A program made the position numbers and the translations under genes. From Flavobacterium dankookense (GTDB taxonomy: Bacteria > Bacteroidota > Bacteroidia > Flavobacteriales > Flavobacteriaceae): a stretch of 64,000 nt of DNA. Positions 43,086 to 51,228 of the stretch are shown one piece after another. Location: assembly GCF_004362665.1 (NCBI RefSeq), contig NZ_SNXR01000012.1, forward strand, positions 531,308 through 595,307, in the 5' to 3' direction. Position 1 is the first letter of the stretch; every line of letters starts with the position of its first letter. A model generated the notes under the pieces. It did no database searches and was not told the DNA's origin. It was given only the letters and a program-made list of their open reading frames with translations.

Positions 43086-44894
43086 ATGTCAGCAGAAGCT
43101 CACAATCACGCACACGATAATGATCATGGTCACGACCACGAACATCACCATAAAGATACTTTTATAACCAAATACATTTTTAGCATCGATCACAAAATGA
43201 TTGCTAAGCAATATCTGTTAACGGGTATTATCATGGGTGTTATTGGTGTTGGAATGTCATTGCTTTTTAGAATGCAATTAGCTTGGCCTGAAGAATCATT
43301 CAAAATATTTACTTTTTTCTTAGGTGAAAAAATGGCTCCAGGCGGAGTAATGACTAATGAAGCTTATCTATCATTAATTACAATACATGGTACTATCATG
43401 GTATTCTTTGTATTGACAGCTGCCTTGAGTGGAACTTTCAGTAATTTACTTATACCATTACAAATTGGTGCTAGAGATATGGCATCTGGTTTTTTAAACA
43501 TGGTTTCTTACTGGTTATTTTTCCTGTCAAGTATCATAATGATTTCTTCACTTTTTGTTGAATCTGGACCTGCATCTGCTGGTTGGACTATATATCCGCC
43601 GTTAAGTGCTCTTCCTCAAGCAATATCTGGTTCGGGAACAGGTATGACTTTATGGTTAGTGTCTATGGCTGTGTTTATTGCTGCTTCGTTACTTGGTTCA
43701 TTGAATTATATTGTTACTGTAATAAACTTAAGAACACAAGGAATGTCAATGACAAGACTTCCATTAACAATTTGGGCGTTTTTTATTACTGCTATTATTG
43801 GTGTAATTTCGTTTCCAGTTTTATTATCAGCAGCTCTTATGTTGATTATGGATAGAAGTTTTGGAACATCATTTTTCTTGTCAGACATTTATTTAGCTGG
43901 AGAAGTTCTAAACTACCAAGGTGGTTCACCTGTACTATTTGAGCACCTTTTCTGGTTCCTTGGACATCCTGAAGTATACATCATTTTACTTCCTGCTCTA
44001 GGTATTACTTCTGAAGTTATTGCAACTAATTCGCGTAAACCAATCTTTGGTTACAGAGCAATGATTATGTCAATTATAGCAATTGCATTCTTATCAACTA
44101 TCGTTTGGGGTCATCACATGTTTATTTCTGGAATGAATCCTTTCTTAGGTTCTGTATTTACATTTACCACCTTGTTGATTGCAATTCCTTCTGCAGTAAA
44201 AGCATTTAATTACATAACAACTCTTTGGAAAGGTAACTTACAATTAAATCCTGCAATGTTATTCTCTATTGGATTGGTTTCTACATTCATCACCGGAGGT
44301 TTAACAGGTATTATTCTTGGTGATAGTACACTTGATATTAATGTTCACGATACTTATTTCGTAGTTGCTCATTTCCACTTAGTAATGGGTATTTCTGCTC
44401 TTTATGGAATGTTTGCTGGAATATATCATTGGTTCCCAAAAATGTTTGGAAGAATGATGAATAAAAATTTAGGTTATATTCATTTCTGGGTAACAGCAGT
44501 ATGTGCTTATGGTGTATTCTTCCCAATGCACTTTATTGGAATGGCAGGTTTACCAAGAAGATATTATACAAATACAAACTTCCCACTTTTTGATGATTTA
44601 GCAAACGTGAATGTAATTATTACGGTATTTGCTTTAGTTGGTGGTGCATTCCAATTGGTTTTCTTATACAATTTCTTTAGTAGTATATTTTATGGAAAAA
44701 AATCAGTTCAAAATCCTTGGAAATCGAATACGCTAGAATGGACTGCTCCAGTTGAACATATACATGGAAACTGGCCTGGAGAAATCCCTCATGTTTACAG
44801 ATGGCCATATGATTATAGCAAACCTGGACATGATGAAGATTTTGTTCCTCAAAACGTGCCGATGAAAGAAGGAGAAGAAGTGTTACATCACTAA
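43086..44894 (+). CDS. coxA: Cytochrome c oxidase subunit I
   Basis: 602 residues, 12 membrane helices. It reduces oxygen to water with haem a, haem a3 and CuB, pumping protons. All metal ligands are seen: TIHGTIMVFF near 101 (haem a), GHPEVYIILLP near 292 (CuB His and the cross-linked Tyr), GHHMFISGM near 341 (CuB His pair), and HDTYFVVAHFHLVMG near 420-435 (haem ligands). The GHPEVYI motif with Glu fits an A1-type proton path. The N-terminus is very His-rich (HNHAHDNDHGHDHEHHHKD, residues 6-24). Last gene of the operon; the terminator is 17 bases downstream. Confidence 0.97.
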   Translation: MSAEAHNHAHDNDHGHDHEHHHKDTFITKYIFSIDHKMIAKQYLLTGIIMGVIGVGMSLLFRMQLAWPEESFKIFTFFLGEKMAPGGVMTNEAYLSLITIHGTIMVFFVLTAALSGTFSNLLIPLQIGARDMASGFLNMVSYWLFFLSSIIMISSLFVESGPASAGWTIYPPLSALPQAISGSGTGMTLWLVSMAVFIAASLLGSLNYIVTVINLRTQGMSMTRLPLTIWAFFITAIIGVISFPVLLSAALMLIMDRSFGTSFFLSDIYLAGEVLNYQGGSPVLFEHLFWFLGHPEVYIILLPALGITSEVIATNSRKPIFGYRAMIMSIIAIAFLSTIVWGHHMFISGMNPFLGSVFTFTTLLIAIPSAVKAFNYITTLWKGNLQLNPAMLFSIGLVSTFITGGLTGIILGDSTLDINVHDTYFVVAHFHLVMGISALYGMFAGIYHWFPKMFGRMMNKNLGYIHFWVTAVCAYGVFFPMHFIGMAGLPRRYYTNTNFPLFDDLANVNVIITVFALVGGAFQLVFLYNFFSSIFYGKKSVQNPWKSNTLEWTAPVEHIHGNWPGEIPHVYRWPYDYSKPGHDEDFVPQNVPMKEGEEVLHH

Positions 44895-44911
44895 ATTTCT
44901 TTGTAAAATAT

Positions 44912-44943
44912 AAAAATGCCTTTCCTTATCGAAAGGCATTTTT
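44912..44943 (+). terminator. Terminator of the act-cox operon
   Basis: 13-bp stem (AAAAATGCCTTTC, 44912-44924, with 44931-44943), 6-base loop CTTATC, followed by ATTTG. It lies 17 bases after the coxA stop and overlaps the upstream part of the ruvB promoter. Confidence 0.88.
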
Positions 44944-44944
44944 A

Positions 44945-44971
44945 TTTGCACACAACTTTATCCTATATTTG
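44945..44971 (+). promoter_or_regulatory. Promoter of ruvB, probably leaderless transcript
   Basis: TTTG (44945-44948), 15-base spacer (slightly short), TATATTTG (44964-44971). The ATG of ruvB is at 44976, only four bases past the -7 box, so the mRNA would begin at or next to the start codon. Confidence 0.55.
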
Positions 44972-44975
44972 TAAT

Positions 44976-45998
44976 ATGAATGAAAATCTCAATCCTACGA
45001 ATTCTAATTTCAACCCTGAAGAACTTGACTTAGAAAAAAAGTTAAGACCTCTATCTTTTGATGATTTTACTGGACAAGAACAAGTTTTAGATAACTTAAA
45101 AGTATTTGTTGAAGCAGCTAATCAAAGGGATGAAGCGCTAGATCACACGTTATTTCATGGTCCGCCAGGATTAGGGAAAACTACTTTAGCCAATATTTTA
45201 GCAAATGAACTTGGCGTTGGAATAAAAATAACATCTGGTCCAGTTTTAGATAAACCCGGTGATTTAGCTGGATTGTTAACTAATTTAGAAGAAAGAGATG
45301 TTCTGTTTATTGATGAAATTCATCGATTGAGTCCTGTTGTAGAAGAATATTTATATTCTGCAATGGAAGATTTTAAAATTGACATTATGATTGAATCGGG
45401 TCCAAATGCAAGAACGGTTCAGATTAATTTAAATCCTTTTACACTCGTTGGTGCAACGACACGTTCTGGATTATTAACGGCTCCAATGCGAGCTCGTTTT
45501 GGAATTCAAAGTAGATTGCAATATTACAACACAGAATTATTAACCACAATTGTTCAACGTAGTTCCGCCATTCTAAAAATGCCTATCACGATGGAAGCCG
45601 CTATCGAAATTGCTGGAAGAAGTCGTGGAACACCAAGAATTGCTAATGCATTACTTCGTCGGGTTCGTGATTTTGCTCAAATAAAAGGAAATGGTAAAAT
45701 AGACATAGAAATAGCACGATTTTCATTGAAAGCATTGCATGTAGATGCGCATGGTTTAGACGAAATGGATAATAAAATACTCACCACTATTATTGATAAA
45801 TTCAAAGGCGGACCAGTTGGTCTTTCTACTTTAGCAACAGCTGTTTCTGAAAGTGGTGAAACTATTGAAGAAGTATATGAGCCTTTTTTAATTCAAGAAG
45901 GATTTATTATTAGAACACCTCGTGGTAGAGAAGTTACTGAGAAAGCTTATAAACATCTAGGAAGAATTAAAGGGTTGAATCAAGGAGAGCTTTTTTAA
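44976..45998 (+). CDS. ruvB: Holliday junction branch migration ATPase RuvB
   Basis: 340 residues from ATG 44976; the frame is open upstream into the terminator, which cannot be coding. RuvB is the hexameric AAA+ motor that drives branch migration with RuvA. Motifs: [20 protein letters not shown], Walker [10 protein letters not shown], Walker [21 protein letters not shown], sensor 1 [20 protein letters not shown] and the C-terminal winged helix ending EKAYKHLG. In relatives ruvB is often followed directly by queG; here a 438-bp inverted-repeat unit starts right after its stop codon. Confidence 0.97.
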   Translation: MNENLNPTNSNFNPEELDLEKKLRPLSFDDFTGQEQVLDNLKVFVEAANQRDEALDHTLFHGPPGLGKTTLANILANELGVGIKITSGPVLDKPGDLAGLLTNLEERDVLFIDEIHRLSPVVEEYLYSAMEDFKIDIMIESGPNARTVQINLNPFTLVGATTRSGLLTAPMRARFGIQSRLQYYNTELLTTIVQRSSAILKMPITMEAAIEIAGRSRGTPRIANALLRRVRDFAQIKGNGKIDIEIARFSLKALHVDAHGLDEMDNKILTTIIDKFKGGPVGLSTLATAVSESGETIEEVYEPFLIQEGFIIRTPRGREVTEKAYKHLGRIKGLNQGELF

Positions 45999-46436
45999 TT
46001 TAGAAATCAGAATTTAGAATTTAGAACTTAGTGTTGCATCAAGATAAGGATTTAAAGAATAGAACAAAACAATTTACAATTAATGTGTTGAATTTTGCAG
46101 AAAGTTTAGAATATTCTATTGTAAAAAAGGTAATTGTAAATCAAATTACAAAATCAGGTTCATCAGTTGGAGCTAATTATCGATCTGCATGTAGAGGTAG
46201 AAGCGACGCTGAATTTTTATCGAAAATGAATATTGTTTTAGAGGAAGCTGATGAAACTTTGTTTTGGTTAGAAATTATTGAAGAAATGAATTGGAAAAAC
46301 AATGAAGAATTAAAACTATTGCTTAAAGAAGCGAATGAGTTAACTGCAATTTTTGTCACCATAATTAAAAATACAAAAAACAGAATCAATACCAAATAGT
46401 TTTTAATATTCTAAATTCTAAATTCTGAATTCTAAA
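45999..46436. mobile_element. 438-bp inverted-repeat unit carrying a four-helix-bundle gene
   Basis: Left arm 45999-46026 and right arm 46409-46436 are inverted copies, 27 of 28 bases identical. Each arm reads as four 7-bp words of the form TTTAGAA or ATCAGAA. The unit begins on the base after the ruvB stop codon and ends at the conserved start of queG coding sequence. The only gene between the arms is the four-helix-bundle protein. The sequence CTTA follows both arms on the plus strand. There is no transposase. Mobility is inference; the arms and their position are seen. Confidence 0.6.
46031..46399 (+). CDS. Four-helix-bundle protein (S23/bAvd-like)
   Basis: 122 residues from GTG 46031. 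It belongs to the four-helix-bundle group first known from 23S rRNA intervening sequences and related to Avd of diversity-generating retroelements. Typical segments: RTKQFTINVLNFAESLEYSI, VVNQITKSGSSVGANYRSACR-like VIVNQITKSGSSVGANYRSA, RSDAEFLSKMNIVLEEADET and FWLEIIEEMNW. Basic patches suggest nucleic acid binding. The function of stand-alone copies is unknown. It is the only cargo of the inverted-repeat unit, and there is no reverse transcriptase or rRNA gene nearby. Confidence 0.88.
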   Translation: MLHQDKDLKNRTKQFTINVLNFAESLEYSIVKKVIVNQITKSGSSVGANYRSACRGRSDAEFLSKMNIVLEEADETLFWLEIIEEMNWKNNEELKLLLKEANELTAIFVTIIKNTKNRINTK

Positions 46437-47348
46437 CTTACATACACTACTTTCATCAAATCCGAAGCCAATAAGCTCGGCTTTCTTTCTTGTGGAATCT
46501 CTAAAGCAGGTTTTTTGGAAGAAGATGCACCGCGATTAGAAAATTGGTTGAAGCAAAACAGTCATGGTAAAATGGATTACATGGCTGATTATTTTGATAA
46601 GCGATTAGATCCAACCTTATTAGTTCCTGATTCTAAAAGTGTAATCACGTTATTACTGAATTATTATCCCGCCGAAATTCAAAATGAAGCGAGTTATAAG
46701 ATTTCAAAATATGCTTACGGAAAAGATTATCATTCTGTTTTAAAGAAAAAATTAAAAAAACTTCTAAGAGCCATTCGAACTGAGATTGGCGATGTTGCGG
46801 GACGAGCTTTTATGGATTTTGCTCCCGTAATGGAAAAATCTTGGGCTGCAAAAAGTGGTTTGGGATGGATTGGCAAAAACAGTAATTTAATTACCCAAAA
46901 AGTGGGTTCTTTTTATTTTATAGCCGAATTAATTTTAGATCTCGAGCTAGAATATGACCATCCTACAACTGATCATTGCGGGTCTTGCACTGCTTGTTTG
47001 GATGCTTGTCCAACACAAGCAATTGTTGCGCCTTATGTTGTTGATGGAAGTAAATGCATCTCTTATTTTACTATCGAACTTAAAGAAAATATTCCGCAAG
47101 AAATGAAAGGTAAATTCGATGATTGGATGTTCGGTTGTGATGTCTGTCAAGATGTTTGTCCTTGGAATCGTTTTTCGAAACCTCACAGCGAACCTCTGTT
47201 TAGTCCTTATCCCGAACTACTGTCTTATTCTAAAAAAGACTGGGAAGAAATTACCGAAGAAACTTTTACTAAAGTATTCACCAACTCTCCATTAAAGAGA
47301 ACACAACTCGAAGGATTGAAAAAGAACATCAAGTTTTTGAAGAAATAG
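46422..47348 (+). CDS. queG: Epoxyqueuosine reductase QueG with missing standard start
   Basis: Catalyses the last step of queuosine synthesis in tRNA: reduction of epoxyqueuosine using cobalamin and two [4Fe-4S] clusters. Clear motifs: [20 protein letters not shown] then [27 protein letters not shown] and CISYFTIE, and [15 protein letters not shown]. The homologous sequence extends back to about 46440 ([20 protein letters not shown]), but no ATG, GTG or TTG precedes it before the in-frame TAA at 46419-46421; only ATT 46422 or CTG 46425 remain. The first standard start, TTG 46515, would remove about 25 conserved residues. The coordinates given are the full open frame. The start was probably lost to the adjacent inverted-repeat unit, so expression may be weak or rely on a rare start. 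Confidence 0.85.
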   Translation: MLNSKLTYTTFIKSEANKLGFLSCGISKAGFLEEDAPRLENWLKQNSHGKMDYMADYFDKRLDPTLLVPDSKSVITLLLNYYPAEIQNEASYKISKYAYGKDYHSVLKKKLKKLLRAIRTEIGDVAGRAFMDFAPVMEKSWAAKSGLGWIGKNSNLITQKVGSFYFIAELILDLELEYDHPTTDHCGSCTACLDACPTQAIVAPYVVDGSKCISYFTIELKENIPQEMKGKFDDWMFGCDVCQDVCPWNRFSKPHSEPLFSPYPELLSYSKKDWEEITEETFTKVFTNSPLKRTQLEGLKKNIKFLKK

Positions 47349-47496
47349 GGACAAAAAGAAAGATTTTAACCTCTGAAGTTAATACTGTTTTATTTTGGAA
47401 TGTCTTAAAATTTTAATCATTTGAAATAGCTAGAAGTTATTAGTGACTTAAAAACAGGATGGCTTAATACAAATTCTCATAACAAATCTTTATTAA

Positions 47497-47769
47497 GATA
47501 ATGCAAAACTCTAATTAGTTTAAGCAAAACTCAATTTGGTTTAAACATAACTCTATTTGCATTAAACAAAACTCTATTTGCATTAAGCAAAACTCTATTT
47601 GGTTTAAACAAAACTCTAATTGATTTAAGCAAAACTCTATTTGGTTTAAACAAAACTCTATTTGCATTAAGGGTAACTCTATTTGGTTTAAACAAAACTT
47701 TAATTGGTTTAAGCAAAACTCTATTTGCATTAAGGGTAACTCTATTTGGTTCAAACAAAACTCAATTTG
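47497..47769. repeat. Tandem array of 13 x 21-bp units
   Basis: Thirteen head-to-tail units of exactly 21 bases; a typical unit is GTTTAAACAAAACTCTATTT plus G. Variants alternate at the left half (GTTTAAACA, CATTAAGCA, CATTAAGGG), while ACTCTATTTG is most conserved. The first unit (47497-47517) is degenerate. There are no spacers and no insertions. Because 21 is a multiple of 3, several frames stay open through it, but I do not regard them as genes. Confidence 0.92.
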
Positions 47770-47991
47770 GAGTAATAATTGTTCTCTTTTGTTTAATATA
47801 AATCATTTTAATGATACTGTCTTTTAATGATGTTTTATTCTAATTAGGGATACAAAGTTTTACAAATTATAGTAGAACTATAAAAGATAATTCCAGTTTC
47901 TTAATTCAATTTTTAAAGTATTCTTATTTTTAAACAGTAATTTTTACATTTTTAAAGCCCATTTTTGTCTTAATTATTCTATATCTTTGCC

Positions 47992-47999
47992 AATACTGA
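47992..47999 (+). promoter_or_regulatory. -7 box candidate for the TPR-AraC gene
   Basis: TATCTTTG matches TAnnTTTG, 34 bases before the ATG at 48034. A TTG lies only 14 bases upstream (47975-47977), shorter than the usual spacing, so the -33 part is uncertain. Confidence 0.4.
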
Positions 48000-48033
48000 C
48001 CAGTTATTTTTTTTTGTATTAATTTAAAAGCAA

Positions 48034-49623
48034 ATGAAATATCTTATCAAAATAGAGAGATGTTTTTATTTTATTTTAGTATTTGGATTACTCCATACGA
48101 ATAGCAGTGCGCAAAATCTTTTAAACAAACATTATTTATCTGACGACATTCAAAGTCAAATAAATTCCAATCCTGATCAAGCATTAAAAATTGCTCAATA
48201 TTTATTGAGTAAAACGAGTACATCAAATGATGAAAAGGCAAAAGTGAATTACCTTATCTCGAAAGCTTATATCGTAAAGGGAGATTATAGTAGTGCTTTA
48301 AATTTTCTCTACGAAGAAAAAGATTATGGCGATTATCTTAATGAAGAAAAATCTATTGATATAGCTATTGCAAAAGTTAGAGTTCTAAGAGAATTATCAT
48401 TAGACAAACAGTCAAAAAAAATCATTCAGCAACTCGAAAATAAACTAAAATCTACTTCAGATGGAAAGTTGAGGAAATATTTAGAGACATCAATTACTGT
48501 TGAAAAAGCCAATTATTCATTAAAGGAAAACAAAGTAAAAGAAGGAATTACGCTTTTTAAAAATCAGGAATTATCTGCAAATGAAGCTCTAAAAACAGCC
48601 AAAGAATTAGAATTAAATTATCTAATAACAAAAGGGCAATTGTTTATAGCTAACAATAATTTGGCGGAAGCCGAAAAGATTTTTCAATCAGCCATTGACA
48701 AAATCAACAAACAGAATGCTAATAATATTTATTCCAAAATTGATGCTTTAAACGGATTAGCACAAGTGCTTTTTCTAAAAAAAGAATACAACAAAGTAGT
48801 TGCCTTAACCAATGAGGCAATGATACATGCGGAGCGATTTGAAAATCTTTTTTTACAACTAAAAATCAGCGAAATCCAAAGTAAAAATTATTTAGCATTA
48901 AATGATTTTGATAACTATAAGAAAGCCAACACTAAGTTTTTTGAACTGCAAACCGAATTGGAAAACCAAGAACAAGAAGCTATCAATACTAGTTACAATC
49001 TTATTTCTGATGAATATACAGAAAACTATGAGAATGATGAAGCTAAGTACTATGATATAATTTACATTTTCTTAGGATTGGTGATTATTGCAGCATTGAT
49101 TGGCTTTTTCTTTTGGCAAAAAACACTGCAACGAAAAAAACGATTAAACGAAATAATCAACTATATCGAAATTACAAGAAGTAATCTTTTGGGTGGTTTT
49201 AGTATTGCAGATAAAAAACAGGAGCCAAAAAAGAATGTTATTTTAAAAGAAACCGAAGAGCAAATTTTGAATAAATTGAAGCGATTTGAAAGTTCAAAAC
49301 GATTTACTAACAAAGACATTTCGCTTGCTGTTTTAGCTGGGCAATTGGATTCAAACACCAAGTATCTTTCAGAGATTATAAACAATCATTATCATGTTAA
49401 TTTTAATACTTATATCAATAAGTTGCGAATAAATTACATCATAGAAAAATTAAAAACAGATCCAAATTTTATCAATTACAAGATTAGTTATCTAGCGGAA
49501 AATTGTGGTTTTTCTTCTCATAGTAGTTTTGCAACCGTTTTTAAATCAATTACAGGAATTTCTCCAGTCAAGTTTATTGAGTTACTTAATCAAGAAAAAG
49601 AAAATAATTTATTAGAAGAATGA
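48034..49623 (+). CDS. TPR sensor with C-terminal AraC DNA-binding domain
   Basis: 529 residues. Signal sequence (MKYLIKIERCFYFILVFGLL then HTNSSAQ), TPR repeats over about 40-320 in the periplasm, one membrane helix near 345-365 (IIYIFLGLVIIAALIGFFFW), and a cytoplasmic AraC-type domain at about 430-520: NKDISLAVLAGQLDSNTKYL, NKLRINYIIEKLK, YKISYLAENCGFSSHSSFAT and FKSITGISPVKFIEL. It is a one-component transmembrane regulator, a design common in Flavobacteria. The next gene, a paralogous TPR protein without the DNA-binding domain, overlaps it by 4 bases. The target and stimulus are unknown; the adhesin cluster downstream is a candidate. Confidence 0.9.
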   Translation: MKYLIKIERCFYFILVFGLLHTNSSAQNLLNKHYLSDDIQSQINSNPDQALKIAQYLLSKTSTSNDEKAKVNYLISKAYIVKGDYSSALNFLYEEKDYGDYLNEEKSIDIAIAKVRVLRELSLDKQSKKIIQQLENKLKSTSDGKLRKYLETSITVEKANYSLKENKVKEGITLFKNQELSANEALKTAKELELNYLITKGQLFIANNNLAEAEKIFQSAIDKINKQNANNIYSKIDALNGLAQVLFLKKEYNKVVALTNEAMIHAERFENLFLQLKISEIQSKNYLALNDFDNYKKANTKFFELQTELENQEQEAINTSYNLISDEYTENYENDEAKYYDIIYIFLGLVIIAALIGFFFWQKTLQRKKRLNEIINYIEITRSNLLGGFSIADKKQEPKKNVILKETEEQILNKLKRFESSKRFTNKDISLAVLAGQLDSNTKYLSEIINNHYHVNFNTYINKLRINYIIEKLKTDPNFINYKISYLAENCGFSSHSSFATVFKSITGISPVKFIELLNQEKENNLLEE

Positions 49624-50780
49624 AAACTAGCAACTATAGCTTTTGGTTATACCTGTTGATTGGTTGTGTTTTTACAACTCAAACATTCTATGCTCAAAAT
49701 TATAGAAAACTAGATAGTATTATTAATGTTGCGGGAAATGAAATTTATGTAAATCCAGACCACGTAATCGAAGTTGGTCAAACCATTGTTAAAAGTGCAG
49801 GCGACAATGTAAATTATAAAATCAAAGGATATAAATTAGTGTCAGATGCATATTCTTCAAAACGAGATTACGAAAAATCACTAGAATATCTAATAAAAGC
49901 TTCCGAACTATTAGACCAGTCAAATGATGATTTACTGAAAATAACTATTGTCAACAAAACAGGAATACAATACCATCAGCTAAAAGTATATGATAAAGCT
50001 ATTCAACATCTAGACCAAGCCGAGCAGTTGATTGCAGATTATCCTAACAAAGACTCTATTCACTCCGAATTAGGGAAGAATTACATCGTTAGAGGTCTTA
50101 TTTATAAAGAAAATTTGAGTTGTGCCATTGCCATTGCCTTTATTGATAGAGGAATTGCTCAGCTATTGAAATCAAAAGATAAAGCGGATGCTGCCACAAA
50201 AATTAGTATTGCGATATACAACAAAGGAAATTGTTATCTCTTATTGAACGATAATAAAAAAGCACTTGAGAATTTTCAACAATCAGCCAAATTAGCTCAA
50301 GAAGTTAATGCCAAAAGTTTAGAAGCATTTGCCTTAAAAGGTTCTGCCAAAGTTTATGCTTTGGAAGGAAAAAATTCGGATGCAATAAATGCTTTAAACA
50401 AAGCAGTGGAGCTTTCTTCTGAAGTGAATGATTTAATTTTAAACCAAGAAATTTATAGAGGTTTAGCCGAAAACTATTTGGCAATAAACGAATGGGATAA
50501 ATATAAAATCAACCAAGGAAAATTTATCGACATTCAAAAATTAATCAAAGACCGCGAAAGAAATTCGGTTAGCGAATCTTTAGATGTAAAAGAAGTTGAG
50601 TTAAAAATAAAACAAGAGGATTCTTCAAAAAGATTCTATTATTTAGTATTGCTTTTATTTGTTATTTTAAGTTTAGGCATCTTTTTTTTCTATGTAATTA
50701 TTAAACGAAAAAGAAAAGAAGTTGAAGCAATAAAAAACCAAATATTTGTGTTACAAAACAAAAAAGCAAAAGAAGTTTAA
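49620..50780 (+). CDS. TPR membrane protein, companion of the upstream regulator
   Basis: 386 residues. It starts at the ATGA overlap with the preceding gene. Signal or anchor sequence (MKTSNYSFWLYLLIGCVFTT), TPR repeats to about residue 320 (YEKSLEYLIKASELLDQSND, YDKAIQHLDQAEQLIADYP, NKKALENFQQSAKLAQEVNA), one membrane helix near 340-360 (FYYLVLLLFVILSLGIFFFY) and a short basic coiled-coil tail ending KNKIFVL-like KNQIFVLQNKKAKEV. The architecture copies its neighbour but stops where the AraC domain would begin, so it cannot bind DNA the same way. It may be a co-sensor that pairs with the regulator in the membrane. Confidence 0.82.
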   Translation: MKTSNYSFWLYLLIGCVFTTQTFYAQNYRKLDSIINVAGNEIYVNPDHVIEVGQTIVKSAGDNVNYKIKGYKLVSDAYSSKRDYEKSLEYLIKASELLDQSNDDLLKITIVNKTGIQYHQLKVYDKAIQHLDQAEQLIADYPNKDSIHSELGKNYIVRGLIYKENLSCAIAIAFIDRGIAQLLKSKDKADAATKISIAIYNKGNCYLLLNDNKKALENFQQSAKLAQEVNAKSLEAFALKGSAKVYALEGKNSDAINALNKAVELSSEVNDLILNQEIYRGLAENYLAINEWDKYKINQGKFIDIQKLIKDRERNSVSESLDVKEVELKIKQEDSSKRFYYLVLLLFVILSLGIFFFYVIIKRKRKEVEAIKNQIFVLQNKKAKEV

Positions 50781-51228
50781 ACTTCATTTTTATACCCAAA
50801 ACACCCCAAAATACTGCCATTATACTTTGTAAATTCAGTAAATTCTAAAGCAAAACCATTTTTGCTCTATCACTATTTCCGTATCTTAGTGTAAAGAAAC
50901 ATAAACCACAGATTGTTTTAAGCAAACATCCGTGTAAATCAAGGCTTTGAGAGTGGTGTTTTAAGAAAAAAACACATTCAAAAAACAATGTTTTCTACTA
51001 TTGATAAACGATTTTATTTCAATAAACGAATAAAATCAATAAGGAAAAATTGAAAAAAAGTGGTTAAATCGGTTTGATGTTTCTAGGAAGCTTTTTTTAA
51101 GCATTAAAGACAAATTTTTTGAAACAAATTTTAAATAATAGTATAAATTGAAAATTAATTTCTTGACGAATTTTTGTCGAAAATTGATTTTTACAACGAA
51201 TTAAATTACCAACTAAATAATTTACAAA
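50781..51228. other. 448-base gap before the giant T9SS gene
   Basis: AT-rich. A weak hairpin (GTGTTTT, 50956-50962, with AAAACAC, 50969-50975) may end the TPR operon, and a 9-bp inverted repeat (51010-51018 with 51029-51037) follows. No standard TAnnTTTG promoter or RNA gene was recognised. Confidence 0.4.

Larger units (their letters stand above)
47349..48033. other. 685-base gap before the TPR-AraC gene
   Basis: Holds the 21-bp tandem array (47497-47769), a degenerate continuation to about 47790, and an AT-rich stretch with a -7-like box at 47992-47999. Otherwise no gene, tRNA or strong terminator is seen in it. Confidence 0.6.

Noticed and set aside
46031..46399. Diversity-generating retroelement (Avd homolog)
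   Set aside because: No reverse transcriptase, template repeat or variable repeat pair is found around the gene; similarity is only at family level.
47515..47758. Open frames of 75-79 codons on the minus strand encoding heptad-like repeats such as NQIEFCL
   Set aside because: They arise because the 21-bp tandem unit is a multiple of three, so several frames stay open. There is no promoter, no signal and no known family.
47497..47769. CRISPR array
   Set aside because: Units are directly adjacent with no unique spacers, and no cas genes are nearby.
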